A DNA stretch of 64,000 nt from CAWKPF01 sp963851415 (GCA_963851415.1 CAWKPF010000002.1:4030001-4094000), one strand, 5' to 3'; shown: positions 26,495 to 36,253, numbered from the stretch's first letter. Numbers and translations are program-made. Notes: generated by a model from the sequence alone, not told the origin.

Positions 26495-26691
26495 TCCGAT
26501 CGGGCGGCCGAGTGCAGGGCCCGCCGTTGACTCTCGAACCCTGAAAGCCTGGCACGACCCCTCGACGACGCTGGCTCGCTTCCCGTCGTCCGTGCCGGGC
26601 ACCCTACCCGCGGCGTTCATGAGCTTCACGGCGATCTCCTGCACCGCCGCCCGATTTCTTTGACGCCCGAATCGATCGGGGCGAAGGGCCT

Positions 26692-28128
26692 CTAGTTCAC
26701 CGAGGAAGCCCGAGTCTCCTTCCAGGGCCGGGCTCCTTCCAGCTGGGTGGCGAGGCGAAACAGGGTAGCCTCGTCGCCGAACGAAGCCGCGAACTGCAGG
26801 CCCACGGGCAGACCTGCCTCGCTCCAGTGCAGTGGGACGGACATGGCGGGATTGCCGCACACGTTCATCAGTTGGGTGAAGGCGATCGTCTTGAGCAGGG
26901 CCGGAAGGAACTCTTCGGACGCTTTCTGGGCGAGAGAGAGCTTTCCGATGGCCTGGGGGGGCGCTGCCATCGTGGGCGTCAGCAAGACGTCGCAGCCACC
27001 GAAGAACTCCGCCACGCGGCGACCCGTGGCGTGGAGGACTTTGGTGGCCCTGGCGTAGTCCGCGGCTCCACGATCCGCCACGGCCTGCCAGGTGGCCCAC
27101 GTGAGGGGCTCGACGTCGTCGTCGGGAGCGACCTCTCGGCCGAGCTCTCGGGCGCGATCCTCGATCAACGCCCCGACGTTGGCGCCCACGATCAGGCGAG
27201 TCGCGTCAGCGACCGCCTCACGATCGATCTCGGGATAGGCCTCGAAGACCTGATGGCCCAGCTCGCCGCAAAGCGCCGCCACTGCTTCGACCGCCCGCAC
27301 GCACTCGGGATCGGTCTCGACCCCGTTGAAGGCCTCCACCGCCACAGCGATGCGTAGCTTACCCGGGTCGTCACCGACTTCTTCGAGCAGGGGGCGCTCG
27401 AGCGCAGGTGCCGCATAGGGGTCTCCGGGGTCGGGACCGGCCACAGCGTCGAGCAGCGCCGCGCTGTCACGAACAGAGACGGTGACTGCGTGGCCCGCGC
27501 TCATTCCGCTCCAGCCCTCGCCCATGTCGGGGCCCATCGGCACCCGAGCGCGGGTCGGCTTGAGACCGAAGAGGCCGCAGCAGGACGCAGGAATGCGGAT
27601 GGATCCCCCTCCGTCGGTGGCGTGGGCAGCCGGCACGATCCCTGCGGCCACCGCGGCGGCCGCGCCCCCGGAGGAACCACCTGCCGTGTGCTCGTGACTC
27701 CACGGGTTCCTGGTCACGCCGTGCAGAATCGACTCGGTGGTGGTGGTCAAGCCGAATTCGGGCGAAGCGCTCCGTCCGAAGATCACCAGACCCGCTTCCT
27801 TGTAGCGCCGGACGATCTCGGCATCGTGGTCGCAACGGAAGTCGGCATACATCCGAGATCCGTTGGACATCGGCGTGCCGTCCATCTGGGAGTAGAGATC
27901 CTTGAGCAGGAACGGCACGCCACCCAGGATTCCTTCCGATGTCCCCCTCGCGATCGATGCCTCTGCCAGCTCCTCGAAGCGATAGACGACCGCATTCAAC
28001 GTCGGATTGCACTCCTCCGTGATCTCCAAGGCGACCTCGAGTAGTTCTCTGGCGTTGGTCTCGCCGCGTCGGACCAGCTCCGCCAGCCCCAGTGCGTCCG
28101 AAGTCAGGTAGGCATCCCTCAGGCTCAT
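26692..28128 (-). CDS. Amidase-signature-family amidase
   Basis: 478-residue hydrolase of the amidase signature family, which uses a Ser-cisSer-Lys triad to cleave amides. The Lys is in GVPFLLKDLYSQ, the cis-Ser block is TAGGSSGGAAAAVAAGIVPA, and the nucleophile Ser is in DGGGSIRIPASCCGLFGLKP. The C-terminal FTQLMNVCGNPAMSVPLHWS and GLPVGLQFAASFGDEATLF are typical. No gatA context (no gatB or gatC nearby) suggests a free-standing amidase, substrate unknown. No signal peptide, so cytoplasmic. Confidence 0.92.
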   Translation of the reverse strand: MSLRDAYLTSDALGLAELVRRGETNARELLEVALEITEECNPTLNAVVYRFEELAEASIARGTSEGILGGVPFLLKDLYSQMDGTPMSNGSRMYADFRCDHDAEIVRRYKEAGLVIFGRSASPEFGLTTTTESILHGVTRNPWSHEHTAGGSSGGAAAAVAAGIVPAAHATDGGGSIRIPASCCGLFGLKPTRARVPMGPDMGEGWSGMSAGHAVTVSVRDSAALLDAVAGPDPGDPYAAPALERPLLEEVGDDPGKLRIAVAVEAFNGVETDPECVRAVEAVAALCGELGHQVFEAYPEIDREAVADATRLIVGANVGALIEDRARELGREVAPDDDVEPLTWATWQAVADRGAADYARATKVLHATGRRVAEFFGGCDVLLTPTMAAPPQAIGKLSLAQKASEEFLPALLKTIAFTQLMNVCGNPAMSVPLHWSEAGLPVGLQFAASFGDEATLFRLATQLEGARPWKETRASSVN

Positions 28129-28174
28129 CTCTTCTCCCTCGAAGCGAATCGAATACTGCGCGAAGAGACCGATC

Positions 28175-28510
28175 CTAGCCGAGCTGGACCAGCGTTGCTC
28201 CCCATCCCCCCGCTTCGGGTGGGGCGTCGGAAATCGAGATCACCCTCGAGTCACGTTCCAGGAGGGTCCGAACGGTCCGCCGTTGCACGCCGATACCGCG
28301 GCCGTGGATCACTCTCACCTCGCGAAACCCCTTGTCCCACGCTGCATCGAGCCAGTCACGAAGGACGTCTTTGACCACCTGCGGTGGAAACGAGTGGAGA
28401 TCGAGCACGTCGGTGATCTCCAACTCGTGCACGGGAGGCTCCCAACCGTCGGGACTTCCGAAGTCGTCGTCGAAGAGGTCTCGATCGGGATCGTCGCGTT
28501 CCGCGCCCAT
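28175..28510 (-). CDS. Small Smr-domain protein
   Basis: 111-residue protein formed by one Smr domain, the fold found at the MutS2 C-terminus and in stand-alone nucleases. Key motifs are VLDLHSFPPQVVKDVLRDWL (the DLH motif) and REVRVIHGRGIGVQRRTVRT (HGRG). An acidic N-terminus (DDPDRDLFDDDFG) precedes it. Stand-alone Smr proteins act on nucleic acids, some as RNA endonucleases. ATG at 28510 lies 12 bases after the outer-membrane protein stop, so the two may be co-transcribed, though no functional link is evident. Confidence 0.85.
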   Translation of the reverse strand: MGAERDDPDRDLFDDDFGSPDGWEPPVHELEITDVLDLHSFPPQVVKDVLRDWLDAAWDKGFREVRVIHGRGIGVQRRTVRTLLERDSRVISISDAPPEAGGWGATLVQLG

Positions 28511-28521
28511 TCGGAGTCTCC

Positions 28522-31500
28522 TCAGCCGAACAGCTTGAGAAAGGTGACGAAAGCAGTAAACCCGGTCTCCGGCCCGACCACCGGCACGCCGACGTCGAGT
28601 CGAACGATGCTGCGCCAGGGGCCGACGAACGAGCCCGCTACGCCCACTCCGGACAGCAGCTCGTTGTCGAGGCCTGAGGCTTCGTCGGTGGCCCACGCTG
28701 CGTCGACGATGAGGTCCGCGCGCACGACCTCCGCCAGGTTCACTCCGTAGGAGACCCTGCTGGCGTAGGCCTTTTCGGCCCGAATCCGCGCGGTGCTGTA
28801 TCCCTGGACCCGCACATCGCTGAAGGGGCCGAATTCGTACTTGCTGAAGCGATCGAGGTCGTTGCCGTCGAAGTAGTTCGCCTGGACGCCGAACTGCTGG
28901 AAGCGAGGCAAGAACCAGGTCTTGGCGATTCCGGCGCTCCACCGGGTGTACTGATCTTGAGCGGGATCGTACTCGGTGTTGCCGGGAAGGCCCCAGAAGT
29001 CCCAATCGGAGCGCAGGCTGTAGGTTCCGCTGAGGTTGAGTCGATAACCCTTGCGGATGTACCGGGCTCCGATCGTGAAGTTGTGATCGATGTGATCCTG
29101 CGGGACGACGAAGTCCTCGGCGGTGTCGCTGGTCGTATCGAATCGATTGAAGCCCAGGCTGTACTCGAACTCGACTCTGAAGAAGTTGCCAATCGGGCGG
29201 CCCAGCGATAGATCGATGCTCGGCCGGAAGAACTCGACGTCTTCCGACGGAGCCTCCACTCCGTCGCGATAGGCGGTATCGGTGCCGGGGATCGCGAGCA
29301 GGAATCCGTCGGCACCCGCGGACCAACGACTGCCGAACAGGCTGGGAGTCGCGACGTCGGCGATCACCAGAAGGCCTCCGAAGAAGACGTTGTACTGGGC
29401 TCCGGTACCCTTCCAGTCGAAGTTGATCCAGTTGACACCGGCCAGGGGAACGGGAAAGTCCTGCGACTGGTCGTAGAAGACCCCGCCCACCAGGAAGAAT
29501 CGGGTCGGATCGGGCGCCGCGACCACTCGCTCTCCGGTCTCCTTGTCGACTTCGAGGTAGCGCAGTCCCTCGTCGGTATCTCGGACCATCGTGGCCTCCG
29601 AAGCCAGAATGACCTCTCGGCGCTCTTCGAAGTCGGGCGGATTGATCGCTACGTTCGTCACTTCGATCTGCCGCTCCACCACCAGGGCTACATCGAGAAC
29701 CGAGAAGATCTGCTGCCCGGTGAGTCGAAGGGGAAGCACGATGCTTCCCGCCTCCCAGGCGGCGGGCGCGCCGGAGGCATCGATCGGACTGAAGAACCGG
29801 GTCTCCTGATTCGAGGTGACATCACCGACCAGGCCGAGCTGTACGGCGCTGGTCTTCACTCGCGCGAAGAGCTCCTTGTCGATCCAGACGGTGCCCTGGA
29901 ACAGCGTTCGTCCGGGCTCTACCGCCACTGCGGGCTCGAAGTCCACCACCCAGCAGTCGCGGCCCTGCGCTTCGCCGTCGCCGCGAAGTCGGTAGCGGTA
30001 CTCCCTGGTGAATGTGATGTCGGCGGGCATCGCGCTCGCCTTTTCCGGCTGGAAGAGCGGAATCTTGGGGATGCGCTTGTTCCTCCAGCGGACACCGTTG
30101 ACGAAGAACTCCTGCCAGGCCCAGTCGTAGCCTTCCCCCTCGCGGTAGAAGAAGTCTCCGCGGAATGTGGTGTCGAGACTCGTCGTACCGGCGCCGGCCT
30201 GAAAGCGAAGAGAGAGCGAGTTGATCGCGGTGTAGGTCTGAACCTGACGGCGCTGGGCGTCCTCGAAGGCTTGCAGGCGCCGGAGAATCTCCTCGACGGG
30301 CATGGTTCGAACGTCCTCTACGTCGACGCGCTCCTCGACTCCCTCGGAGCCCTCGAGCTCGGCCCGCGTGACGCGGTCGAGCTTGAGAACGACCACGGGC
30401 GGTGGCGTCTCGAGATCCAGGACGTAGCCGTCTCGGGTACGCCGGCCGCCGAACAGCATCGACTCTTCGAGAGTCTCGGGATCGTAGGTCGCGGGGCTGG
30501 TAATCTGCCGATCCGTGAAGGTGAGCGTGAGCTGCTCCGCCCCTGGCGGGGAGCGCACCACGACTCGAAGACCGAGATCCTCGCCGCGCACGAAGCTCCA
30601 TGCGTCGGTCCCGGTGGGGACGGAGTAGGGGTCGGCCGAGAGATCGCCTCGGAACTCGCGCGCCAGGAGCAGAAGTGGGCGCAGTCGTTCTGCGGAGAGA
30701 TCGGTCGTCTCGAAGAGGCTCAGGGAGGCTCCGAGGCTCGCGTCCTGCGCGGCGTCGATCAAGGGTCGATAGGGATCGGCAGCGGAGCTGCGGCCCTCGA
30801 CAGCGATAGCGACACCGGGATCGAGTTGGCGCAGCTCCTCGACGGCCCTCTCGAGATCTCCCTCCGCCAGGCTGGTGGCGGAGAAGGTTACACCGTCGAC
30901 GTAGGCCGCGACCTCTTCGCTGTAGAGTGCCTGGAGGTAGCTGGAGGAAGTCGGCAGGTCAGCGGTGAACACCTGAGCGTCGGGGCGCGCCCCGGAGATG
31001 GCCACCGCCGCTCGCTTGATCAAGAACGCATACTCGCGGGCTCCCGCCTCGTCCATGGCTGCGGAAGTGCCGGAGGGGAGCCAGTCGAGTTGGAAGCGGA
31101 CGTCGTCGTCGGCAGACCTCGCCAGCTCGGCCAGTCGCGCGATCTCCGCGTCCAGGGCGACGACGTTCTGAAGCAGAGGTGACGTGGTGCGGAAGACGAC
31201 TCGCTGCCAGGGGATGACCCCCGGCAGATCGATCTGGGTGGAGTCGCGGGGTGACGGGCTCGAGAGGTCGGCGCTCCAGCCGACGTAGAACGTGGCCTCC
31301 TCGGGAAGGGCCGGGAGGGTGTCGAGTGCCTCCTTTGCCGCCACGGGGTCCCCGACCAGGATCCCGGCGCAGGGTTTGCACATTCGAGGTCGCTCGGGGC
31401 TCTCCTGGGCCATCGAAACCGAGAAGGGAGCCAGGGCCGCGGCGACGATCGCCAGCGTGATCATCGCAGCGCTTGCGGGGGATGCGAACAGAGATGGAGA

Positions 31501-31527
31501 GGAAGAATCGCGCATGAAAGTCGTCAC
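28522..31527 (-). CDS. Large exported outer-membrane-type protein with predicted C-terminal beta-barrel
   Basis: Not recognised as a named family. 1001 residues. A signal peptide (AAMITLAIVAAALAPFSVSM, about 20-40) is followed by a region with a polysaccharide-hydrolase-like layout (about 50-300; FYVGWSADLSS, VRFQLDWLPSGTSAA, VAAYVDGVTFSATSL). A middle part (about 420-650) resembles outer-membrane lipoprotein-sorting or carrier folds (INSLSLRFQAGAGTTSLDTT, YREGEGYDWAWQEFFVNG). The last ~280 residues alternate aromatic and polar residues as in beta-barrels (FEYSLGFNRFDTT, GYRLNLSGTYSLRSDWDFW). It ends in TFLKLFG. It probably spans the outer membrane. Functional parts are inferred from pattern only. 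Confidence 0.62.
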   Translation of the reverse strand: MTTFMRDSSSPSLFASPASAAMITLAIVAAALAPFSVSMAQESPERPRMCKPCAGILVGDPVAAKEALDTLPALPEEATFYVGWSADLSSPSPRDSTQIDLPGVIPWQRVVFRTTSPLLQNVVALDAEIARLAELARSADDDVRFQLDWLPSGTSAAMDEAGAREYAFLIKRAAVAISGARPDAQVFTADLPTSSSYLQALYSEEVAAYVDGVTFSATSLAEGDLERAVEELRQLDPGVAIAVEGRSSAADPYRPLIDAAQDASLGASLSLFETTDLSAERLRPLLLLAREFRGDLSADPYSVPTGTDAWSFVRGEDLGLRVVVRSPPGAEQLTLTFTDRQITSPATYDPETLEESMLFGGRRTRDGYVLDLETPPPVVVLKLDRVTRAELEGSEGVEERVDVEDVRTMPVEEILRRLQAFEDAQRRQVQTYTAINSLSLRFQAGAGTTSLDTTFRGDFFYREGEGYDWAWQEFFVNGVRWRNKRIPKIPLFQPEKASAMPADITFTREYRYRLRGDGEAQGRDCWVVDFEPAVAVEPGRTLFQGTVWIDKELFARVKTSAVQLGLVGDVTSNQETRFFSPIDASGAPAAWEAGSIVLPLRLTGQQIFSVLDVALVVERQIEVTNVAINPPDFEERREVILASEATMVRDTDEGLRYLEVDKETGERVVAAPDPTRFFLVGGVFYDQSQDFPVPLAGVNWINFDWKGTGAQYNVFFGGLLVIADVATPSLFGSRWSAGADGFLLAIPGTDTAYRDGVEAPSEDVEFFRPSIDLSLGRPIGNFFRVEFEYSLGFNRFDTTSDTAEDFVVPQDHIDHNFTIGARYIRKGYRLNLSGTYSLRSDWDFWGLPGNTEYDPAQDQYTRWSAGIAKTWFLPRFQQFGVQANYFDGNDLDRFSKYEFGPFSDVRVQGYSTARIRAEKAYASRVSYGVNLAEVVRADLIVDAAWATDEASGLDNELLSGVGVAGSFVGPWRSIVRLDVGVPVVGPETGFTAFVTFLKLFG

Positions 31528-31629
31528 TGCTCACAGGAGTTCGAATGGGAGGAGGAGAGTCGGCGCGGGAAAGGTCGGTGAGGGCGCCGACCGGGTGATG
31601 CTACCGGAGCCGAGGCAGGAAGAGGGGAC

Positions 31630-33342
31630 TCAGACACGAACCTCGGCAGATCGCCCTCGAAGCCGGACCACTCCGACCAGCACGATCGCACCCAGCAGCA
31701 GTCCGATCCCGGGCGGCAGCCCGAAGGCCGAGGGAAGGTAGCCCAACAGCACTGCGATCAGACCGACCGTCACCGCGTAGGGAAGCTGGGTGCGCACGTG
31801 GGCGAGATGGTCGCTGCCTGAGGCCATGCTCGAAAGAATCGTGGTGTCCGAAATGGGAGAACAGTGGTCTCCCCACACGCTGCCGGCCAGCACGGACGCC
31901 ACGGTCGCGAGAAGAACTGCCGAGTAGGCGCCACTTTCGGCCGGGTGTCCCGCCGCAAGGCTCAAGCTGTGGCTGATCGGGATCACCAACGGGGTCAGGA
32001 TACTCATGGTCCCCCAGGAGGTGCCGGTCGCGAAGGCCACGGCAGCGGCGAGGACGAAGCTGATCGACGGCAGGAACTGAGGTGCCAGGCTGTCGCTGAT
32101 CTGTTGCACGAGAAACTCCGCCGTCCCCAGGTCCTCGCACACGGCCCCCAGAGACCACGCGAGGATCAGCACCACGAAGGCGGTCAGCGTCGCCTTGACT
32201 CCGTCGACCGCAGCGGCGGTCGCCTCTCGGATCGAGAGGATGCGTTGGCCGATCGATAGGGCCATGGCGATCATGACGCCCGTGAGGCTGGCCCAGAGAA
32301 GGGCCTTGTAGCTGTCGGCGCTGGAGAGGACCAGTCGCGTCCACTCGAGGGGGGACTGATCCGAGCGCGTGAGATCAGCCGACCCGGTGATCCAGAGGCC
32401 GATCAGCGTCATGGCCGCGACGGCGGCGATGGGAGCGACCGCGTTGCGCGCTCGACGCGGCTTGCCGTCGGGAGGCTCCAGGGCACCGTCCCCGAAGTCT
32501 GCCAGTGGGGTTTCTCCGGGCGCGAAGACTTCGCCGCGCTCGACGGCTCGGCGCTCGGCCTTCCACATGGCTCCGAAGTCGCGACCGAGGTAGGCGATCG
32601 TGAACCCCATGACCAGAGCCAGCCATTGGTAGAAGCGGTAGGGGATCGAGGCGACAATGGTGGTGAACGCGTCGCGTGAGGAGCCGATGGCAGAGAAGGC
32701 GTCCCCGACCAGGCCGATCTCGAAGCCGATCCAGGTCGAGATGGGGATCAGGCTCGCTACCGGAGCGGCAGTGGAGTCGACGATGTAGGCCAGTTTCTCG
32801 CGGCTGATCTTCAGCCGATCGGTGATCGGGCGCATCGTCGGCCCGACCAGCAGGGTGTTCGCGTAGTCGTCGAAGAACACCAGCAGCCCCATGGTCCATG
32901 TCGCCAGTTGCCCCCGGCGCCGCGACGTAGCGTACGGCTTGAGTCTTTCGACGATGCCGATGGCCCCGCCGCTCTTCGAGATCAGTCCCACCATGGCGCC
33001 GAGCAGCGCCGAGAACACCAGGATCGAAGCGTGGTCCTGATCCACGATCGCGGGCACGATGTAGCTGTCGATCGTGCGTGCGAACGCGACGAAGGGGTTC
33101 CAACCGTTGCCGAAGAGAGCGCCCGCGAACACCGCGGTGAAGAGTGAGATCACCACGTCGCGCGTCGTCAGCGCCAGCAGGATCGCGAGGATCGGCGGCA
33201 CGATCGAAAGCCAGCCGAGTGCCGTGATCTCAGCCTCGGCGGCCCTCACCGCCGAGGTCAGCAGGATCAGAAGCGAGCCCGCGGCCAGCACCGTCAGTCG
33301 CTTGCGGAATCGGACGGCCCGGAGCTGTGGTGCAGCAGGCAC
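31630..33342 (-). CDS. NhaC-family Na+/H+ antiporter
   Basis: 570-residue polytopic inner-membrane protein of the NhaC/ArsB-NhaD type that exchanges Na+ for H+ or carries a related substrate. Typical segments are VFSALLGAMVGLISKSGGAI, GLLVFFDDYANTLLVGPTMR, FVLAAAVAFATGTSWGTMSI and VWGDHCSPISDTTILSSMAS, where the conserved acidic residues lie. About 12 helices are present, with a cytosolic loop near residues 265-300. It lies just downstream of recA on the same strand (15 bases from the recA stop), with no apparent functional link. Confidence 0.9.
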   Translation of the reverse strand: MPAAPQLRAVRFRKRLTVLAAGSLLILLTSAVRAAEAEITALGWLSIVPPILAILLALTTRDVVISLFTAVFAGALFGNGWNPFVAFARTIDSYIVPAIVDQDHASILVFSALLGAMVGLISKSGGAIGIVERLKPYATSRRRGQLATWTMGLLVFFDDYANTLLVGPTMRPITDRLKISREKLAYIVDSTAAPVASLIPISTWIGFEIGLVGDAFSAIGSSRDAFTTIVASIPYRFYQWLALVMGFTIAYLGRDFGAMWKAERRAVERGEVFAPGETPLADFGDGALEPPDGKPRRARNAVAPIAAVAAMTLIGLWITGSADLTRSDQSPLEWTRLVLSSADSYKALLWASLTGVMIAMALSIGQRILSIREATAAAVDGVKATLTAFVVLILAWSLGAVCEDLGTAEFLVQQISDSLAPQFLPSISFVLAAAVAFATGTSWGTMSILTPLVIPISHSLSLAAGHPAESGAYSAVLLATVASVLAGSVWGDHCSPISDTTILSSMASGSDHLAHVRTQLPYAVTVGLIAVLLGYLPSAFGLPPGIGLLLGAIVLVGVVRLRGRSAEVRV

Positions 33343-33357
33343 GAGGAGAGCTCGCTG

Positions 33358-34476
33358 CTATTTGCCCGACGCGGCCTTGCCTTTGGCGCTACCGTCCTTT
33401 TCGACACCGCCCTCGGCGTCAGCCTTGGCGTCCCCCTCGTCGGTGGCTTGCACGTGCCTCTCTCCGCTGCGTGACGGAAGGCCCATGGCGTCTCGGATCT
33501 TGTCTTCCAGTTCGTCGGCGAGGTCGGGATTTTCGCGCAGGAACTGCTTCGAGTTCTCCCGGCCCTGGCCGAGTCGGACGTCGCCGTACGAGAACCAGGC
33601 TCCGCTCTTCATCACGGGCTTGTACTCGACGCCCAGGTCGATGAGCTCGCCGTACCGGGAGATTCCGACGCCATAGTCGATATCGAACTCGGCCTGGCGA
33701 AACGGTGCCGCGACCTTGTTCTTGACTACTTTGACTCGGGCACGCGAGCCGACCACCTTGTCGCCGTCCTTGATCGAAGCAATGCGACGAATGTCGAGTC
33801 GAACCGAGGAATAGAACTTGAGGGCCCGTCCGCCGGTCGTCGTCTCGGGACTGCCGAACATGACGCCGATCTTCTCGCGAATCTGGTTGATGAAGATCAA
33901 GGTGGTCTGGCTCTTGGCGACGATCGCGGTCAGCTTGCGCAGCGCCTGCGACATCAGGCGTGCCTGGAGGCCGACGTGCGAATCGCCCATCTCGCCCTCG
34001 AGCTCCGCTCGCGGCACCAGCGCCGCGACCGAGTCGATCACGACCACGTCCATGGCGTTGGAGCGGACCAGCATCTCCGCGATCTCGAGAGCCTGCTCGC
34101 CGCTGTCGGGCTGAGAGACCAGCAGGCCGTCGATGTCGACACCGATGTTCTCGGCGTACTCTGCATCGAGCGCGTGTTCCGCATCGATGAAGGCGGCCGT
34201 ACCTCCGAGGCGTTGGGCCTCGGCGAGGATCGAGAGCGCCAGGGTCGTCTTGCCGCTCGACTCCGGTCCGTAGATCTCGACGACCCGACCGCGGGGGACG
34301 CCGCCGGTGCCGATCGCCAGATCGATGGCGAGCGAGCCCGTGGGAATCGAGGGGATACCGAGATGTTCCTGCTGGCCGAGTCGCATGATGGCGCCCTTGC
34401 CGAACTGGCGCTCGATCTGGGTCAGGGCACCGTCGATCGCCTTGCTCTTCTCGGCCTCGTTCAGATGGGTGGACAT
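33358..34476 (-). CDS. recA: RecA recombinase
   Basis: 372-residue DNA recombinase for homologous recombination and SOS induction. Walker A GPESSGKTT, Walker B VVVIDSVAAL, the loop TTLIFINQIREKIGVMFG and the strand-exchange region GGRALKFYSSVRLDIRRI are all intact. The C-terminus has a short lysine/acid tail (about residues 345-372), as in many RecA proteins. The start is ATG at 34476, with a strong ribosome site (AGAAGGAG) ending 8 bases upstream. The gene is divergent from murB. A small palindrome in the shared region might be an SOS operator. Confidence 0.97.
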   Translation of the reverse strand: MSTHLNEAEKSKAIDGALTQIERQFGKGAIMRLGQQEHLGIPSIPTGSLAIDLAIGTGGVPRGRVVEIYGPESSGKTTLALSILAEAQRLGGTAAFIDAEHALDAEYAENIGVDIDGLLVSQPDSGEQALEIAEMLVRSNAMDVVVIDSVAALVPRAELEGEMGDSHVGLQARLMSQALRKLTAIVAKSQTTLIFINQIREKIGVMFGSPETTTGGRALKFYSSVRLDIRRIASIKDGDKVVGSRARVKVVKNKVAAPFRQAEFDIDYGVGISRYGELIDLGVEYKPVMKSGAWFSYGDVRLGQGRENSKQFLRENPDLADELEDKIRDAMGLPSRSGERHVQATDEGDAKADAEGGVEKDGSAKGKAASGK

Positions 34477-34663
34477 GATGGGTGAATCTCCTTCTCTTGA
34501 GGGTAGGAAGCAGGCCGAGGGCCGAGGGCTGGCGAAACGCACTCCACTCCGGATCGGTGCTTCGAGAGGCGAAGCCCGAGCGCCCGGTTTTCCGGAGTAG
34601 GCTGGTGTTCGTCGAACCGTCGAGGACCGCCTGAAGGCGACCAGTAAGGGTAGAGTAAGCGTA

Positions 34664-35641
34664 ATGGAAGCGGGAAAAGCGGTCAAGACACCAGAACTGG
34701 TGAAGCGCCTCCAGGCACTCGGCGGGCTCGAGGTGAGACCGGACGCGCCCCTGGCGAAGCTCACCACGCTGCGCATCGGTGGTCCCGCCGATCTGCTGGT
34801 GGAGATCTCGTCGGAGGCCGCGCTCGAAGCGTTGCTGCGGGAGGCGGTGCGCGAGTCGACGCCGCTCTGGCTCCTCGGCCAGGGTTCCAATGTGTTGATC
34901 CCGGACGCAGGGCTGCGCGGGGTCGTACTGCGCCTGCGGGGTGAGTTCGAAGAGTGGACTCTCCACGAGCATGGACAGGGTGCCGTGGTCACAGCGGGCG
35001 CGGCGGTGCCGCTGGCACGGCTGGCACAGCAGGTGACGCGTCGGGGCTTCCTCGGCCTGGAGGCGCTGTCGGGCTTTCCTTCCACCGTCGGCGGCGCGGT
35101 GTACATGAACGCCGGGTGCTATGGCACCGAGATCAAGGACGTGCTCGAAAGAGCCCGGTTGATCGATCGCGCCGGAGAGTGGAGAGAGATCGGGGTGCAA
35201 GAGCTCAGGCCTTCGTATCGCGCGACCGCCCTGCAGGGCTCCGGCTCGATCGTCACCCGGGCCTCGTTCACCCTCTCGCAGGGTGATGGAGAGGCTGCGC
35301 TGTCGCGAATCAAGGAGCTCAATCGTCGGCGATGGGCCAGCCTTCCCTCGGGAAAGCCCAATGCCGGATCGGTGTTTCGCAATCCGCCGGACGACTTCGC
35401 CGGGCGCCTGATCGAGGAGTGTGGGCTCAAGGGTGAGACCCGTGGAGGAGCCCAGATCAGTGAAAAGCACGCCAATGTCATCGTCAATCTGGAGAGTGCG
35501 AGCGCCGACGATGTCTTCGAGCTGATGGTTCTGGCACGCAGTCGAGTGGCCGAGCGTTTCGGCATCGAGCTCGAGCCCGAGTTGATCCTGACCGGTGAGC
35601 TGGCTCCACGGTGGCGAGGCCTGACGCGTGCGGTAGACTGA
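34664..35641 (+). CDS. murB: UDP-N-acetylenolpyruvoylglucosamine reductase
   Basis: 325-residue FAD enzyme that reduces UDP-GlcNAc-enolpyruvate to UDP-MurNAc in peptidoglycan synthesis. The FAD region has LTTLRIGGPADLLVEISSE and LWLLGQGSNVLIPDAGLRGV. The substrate region has GLEALSGFPSTVGGAVYMNA then GCYG, PNAGSVFRNPPDDFAGRLIE (catalytic Ser in the PNAGSVF loop) and GAQISEKHANVIVN. Length and order are typical. It is alone here, not in a division-cell-wall cluster, and is divergent from recA. Confidence 0.96.
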   Translation: MEAGKAVKTPELVKRLQALGGLEVRPDAPLAKLTTLRIGGPADLLVEISSEAALEALLREAVRESTPLWLLGQGSNVLIPDAGLRGVVLRLRGEFEEWTLHEHGQGAVVTAGAAVPLARLAQQVTRRGFLGLEALSGFPSTVGGAVYMNAGCYGTEIKDVLERARLIDRAGEWREIGVQELRPSYRATALQGSGSIVTRASFTLSQGDGEAALSRIKELNRRRWASLPSGKPNAGSVFRNPPDDFAGRLIEECGLKGETRGGAQISEKHANVIVNLESASADDVFELMVLARSRVAERFGIELEPELILTGELAPRWRGLTRAVD

Positions 35642-35684
35642 CGGACCGCTTGTTTCGTATGTCGAAGGGAGAAGGAGTGTGCTG

Positions 35685-36248
35685 ATGACGACGACACCGA
35701 CCCACTCACCGACCCACTCAGCGACCGTGGGACGCTCCAGGAGCGTCGCGCTGGCTGGATGCACGATTCTGCTCGCTGCCGTGTCCACGGGCTGTCCGAA
35801 GCTGACTCCCGTGCAGGAGCTCGAGGCACGGCGCGCCGAGTACAGCGCCGAGGTGCAGAACTTCTACCCGGTCGAGAGTGAGCCGGAGGTAGTGGTGACC
35901 GAAGGCGAAGGGACCGAAGACGAAGGGACCGAAGAGGCGCCGATCGAGCTTTCGCAGCCCGAGCCCCCGGTGATTCTCGTCGATGTGCTGATCAGCACCA
36001 CGGCTCGGGAGAAGCTCGACGGACTCACGATCGATGTCTCTCACGGGGACTCCCAGGGGAACGAGAAGGAGGTTCGGAGAATCTGGATCGATACCAGCGA
36101 CATCGAGCGGGGCTCCGGGGCCCAGGTGACCCTTCGCCTGGAGGACCTGGACTACGTGGAAGGAGATGGCTTCCACGCCCAGGTGCGCTCGCCGATTCCG
36201 GAGTCGGAACGGTCCGAGTACCGGGAATTCAGCTCGATCGGAGAGTAG
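35685..36248 (+). CDS. Lipoprotein of unknown function
   Basis: 187-residue predicted lipoprotein. An N-terminal hydrophobic segment ends in the lipobox LAAVSTGC, whose Cys would carry the lipid. After it comes a Glu-rich linker (VVVTEGEGTEDEGTEEAPIE) and a small beta-rich domain (VDVLISTTAREKLDGLTIDV, VTLRLEDLDYVEGDGFHAQV) with no named match. ATG at 35685 is preferred because the ribosome site GAAGGAG (35671-35677) is 7 bases ahead; an in-frame GTG at 35679 would be too close to it. The gene stands alone between murB and the MoxR operon, and could be anchored to the periplasmic or outer-membrane face. Confidence 0.72.
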   Translation: MTTTPTHSPTHSATVGRSRSVALAGCTILLAAVSTGCPKLTPVQELEARRAEYSAEVQNFYPVESEPEVVVTEGEGTEDEGTEEAPIELSQPEPPVILVDVLISTTAREKLDGLTIDVSHGDSQGNEKEVRRIWIDTSDIERGSGAQVTLRLEDLDYVEGDGFHAQVRSPIPESERSEYREFSSIGE

Positions 36249-36253
36249 AATTC

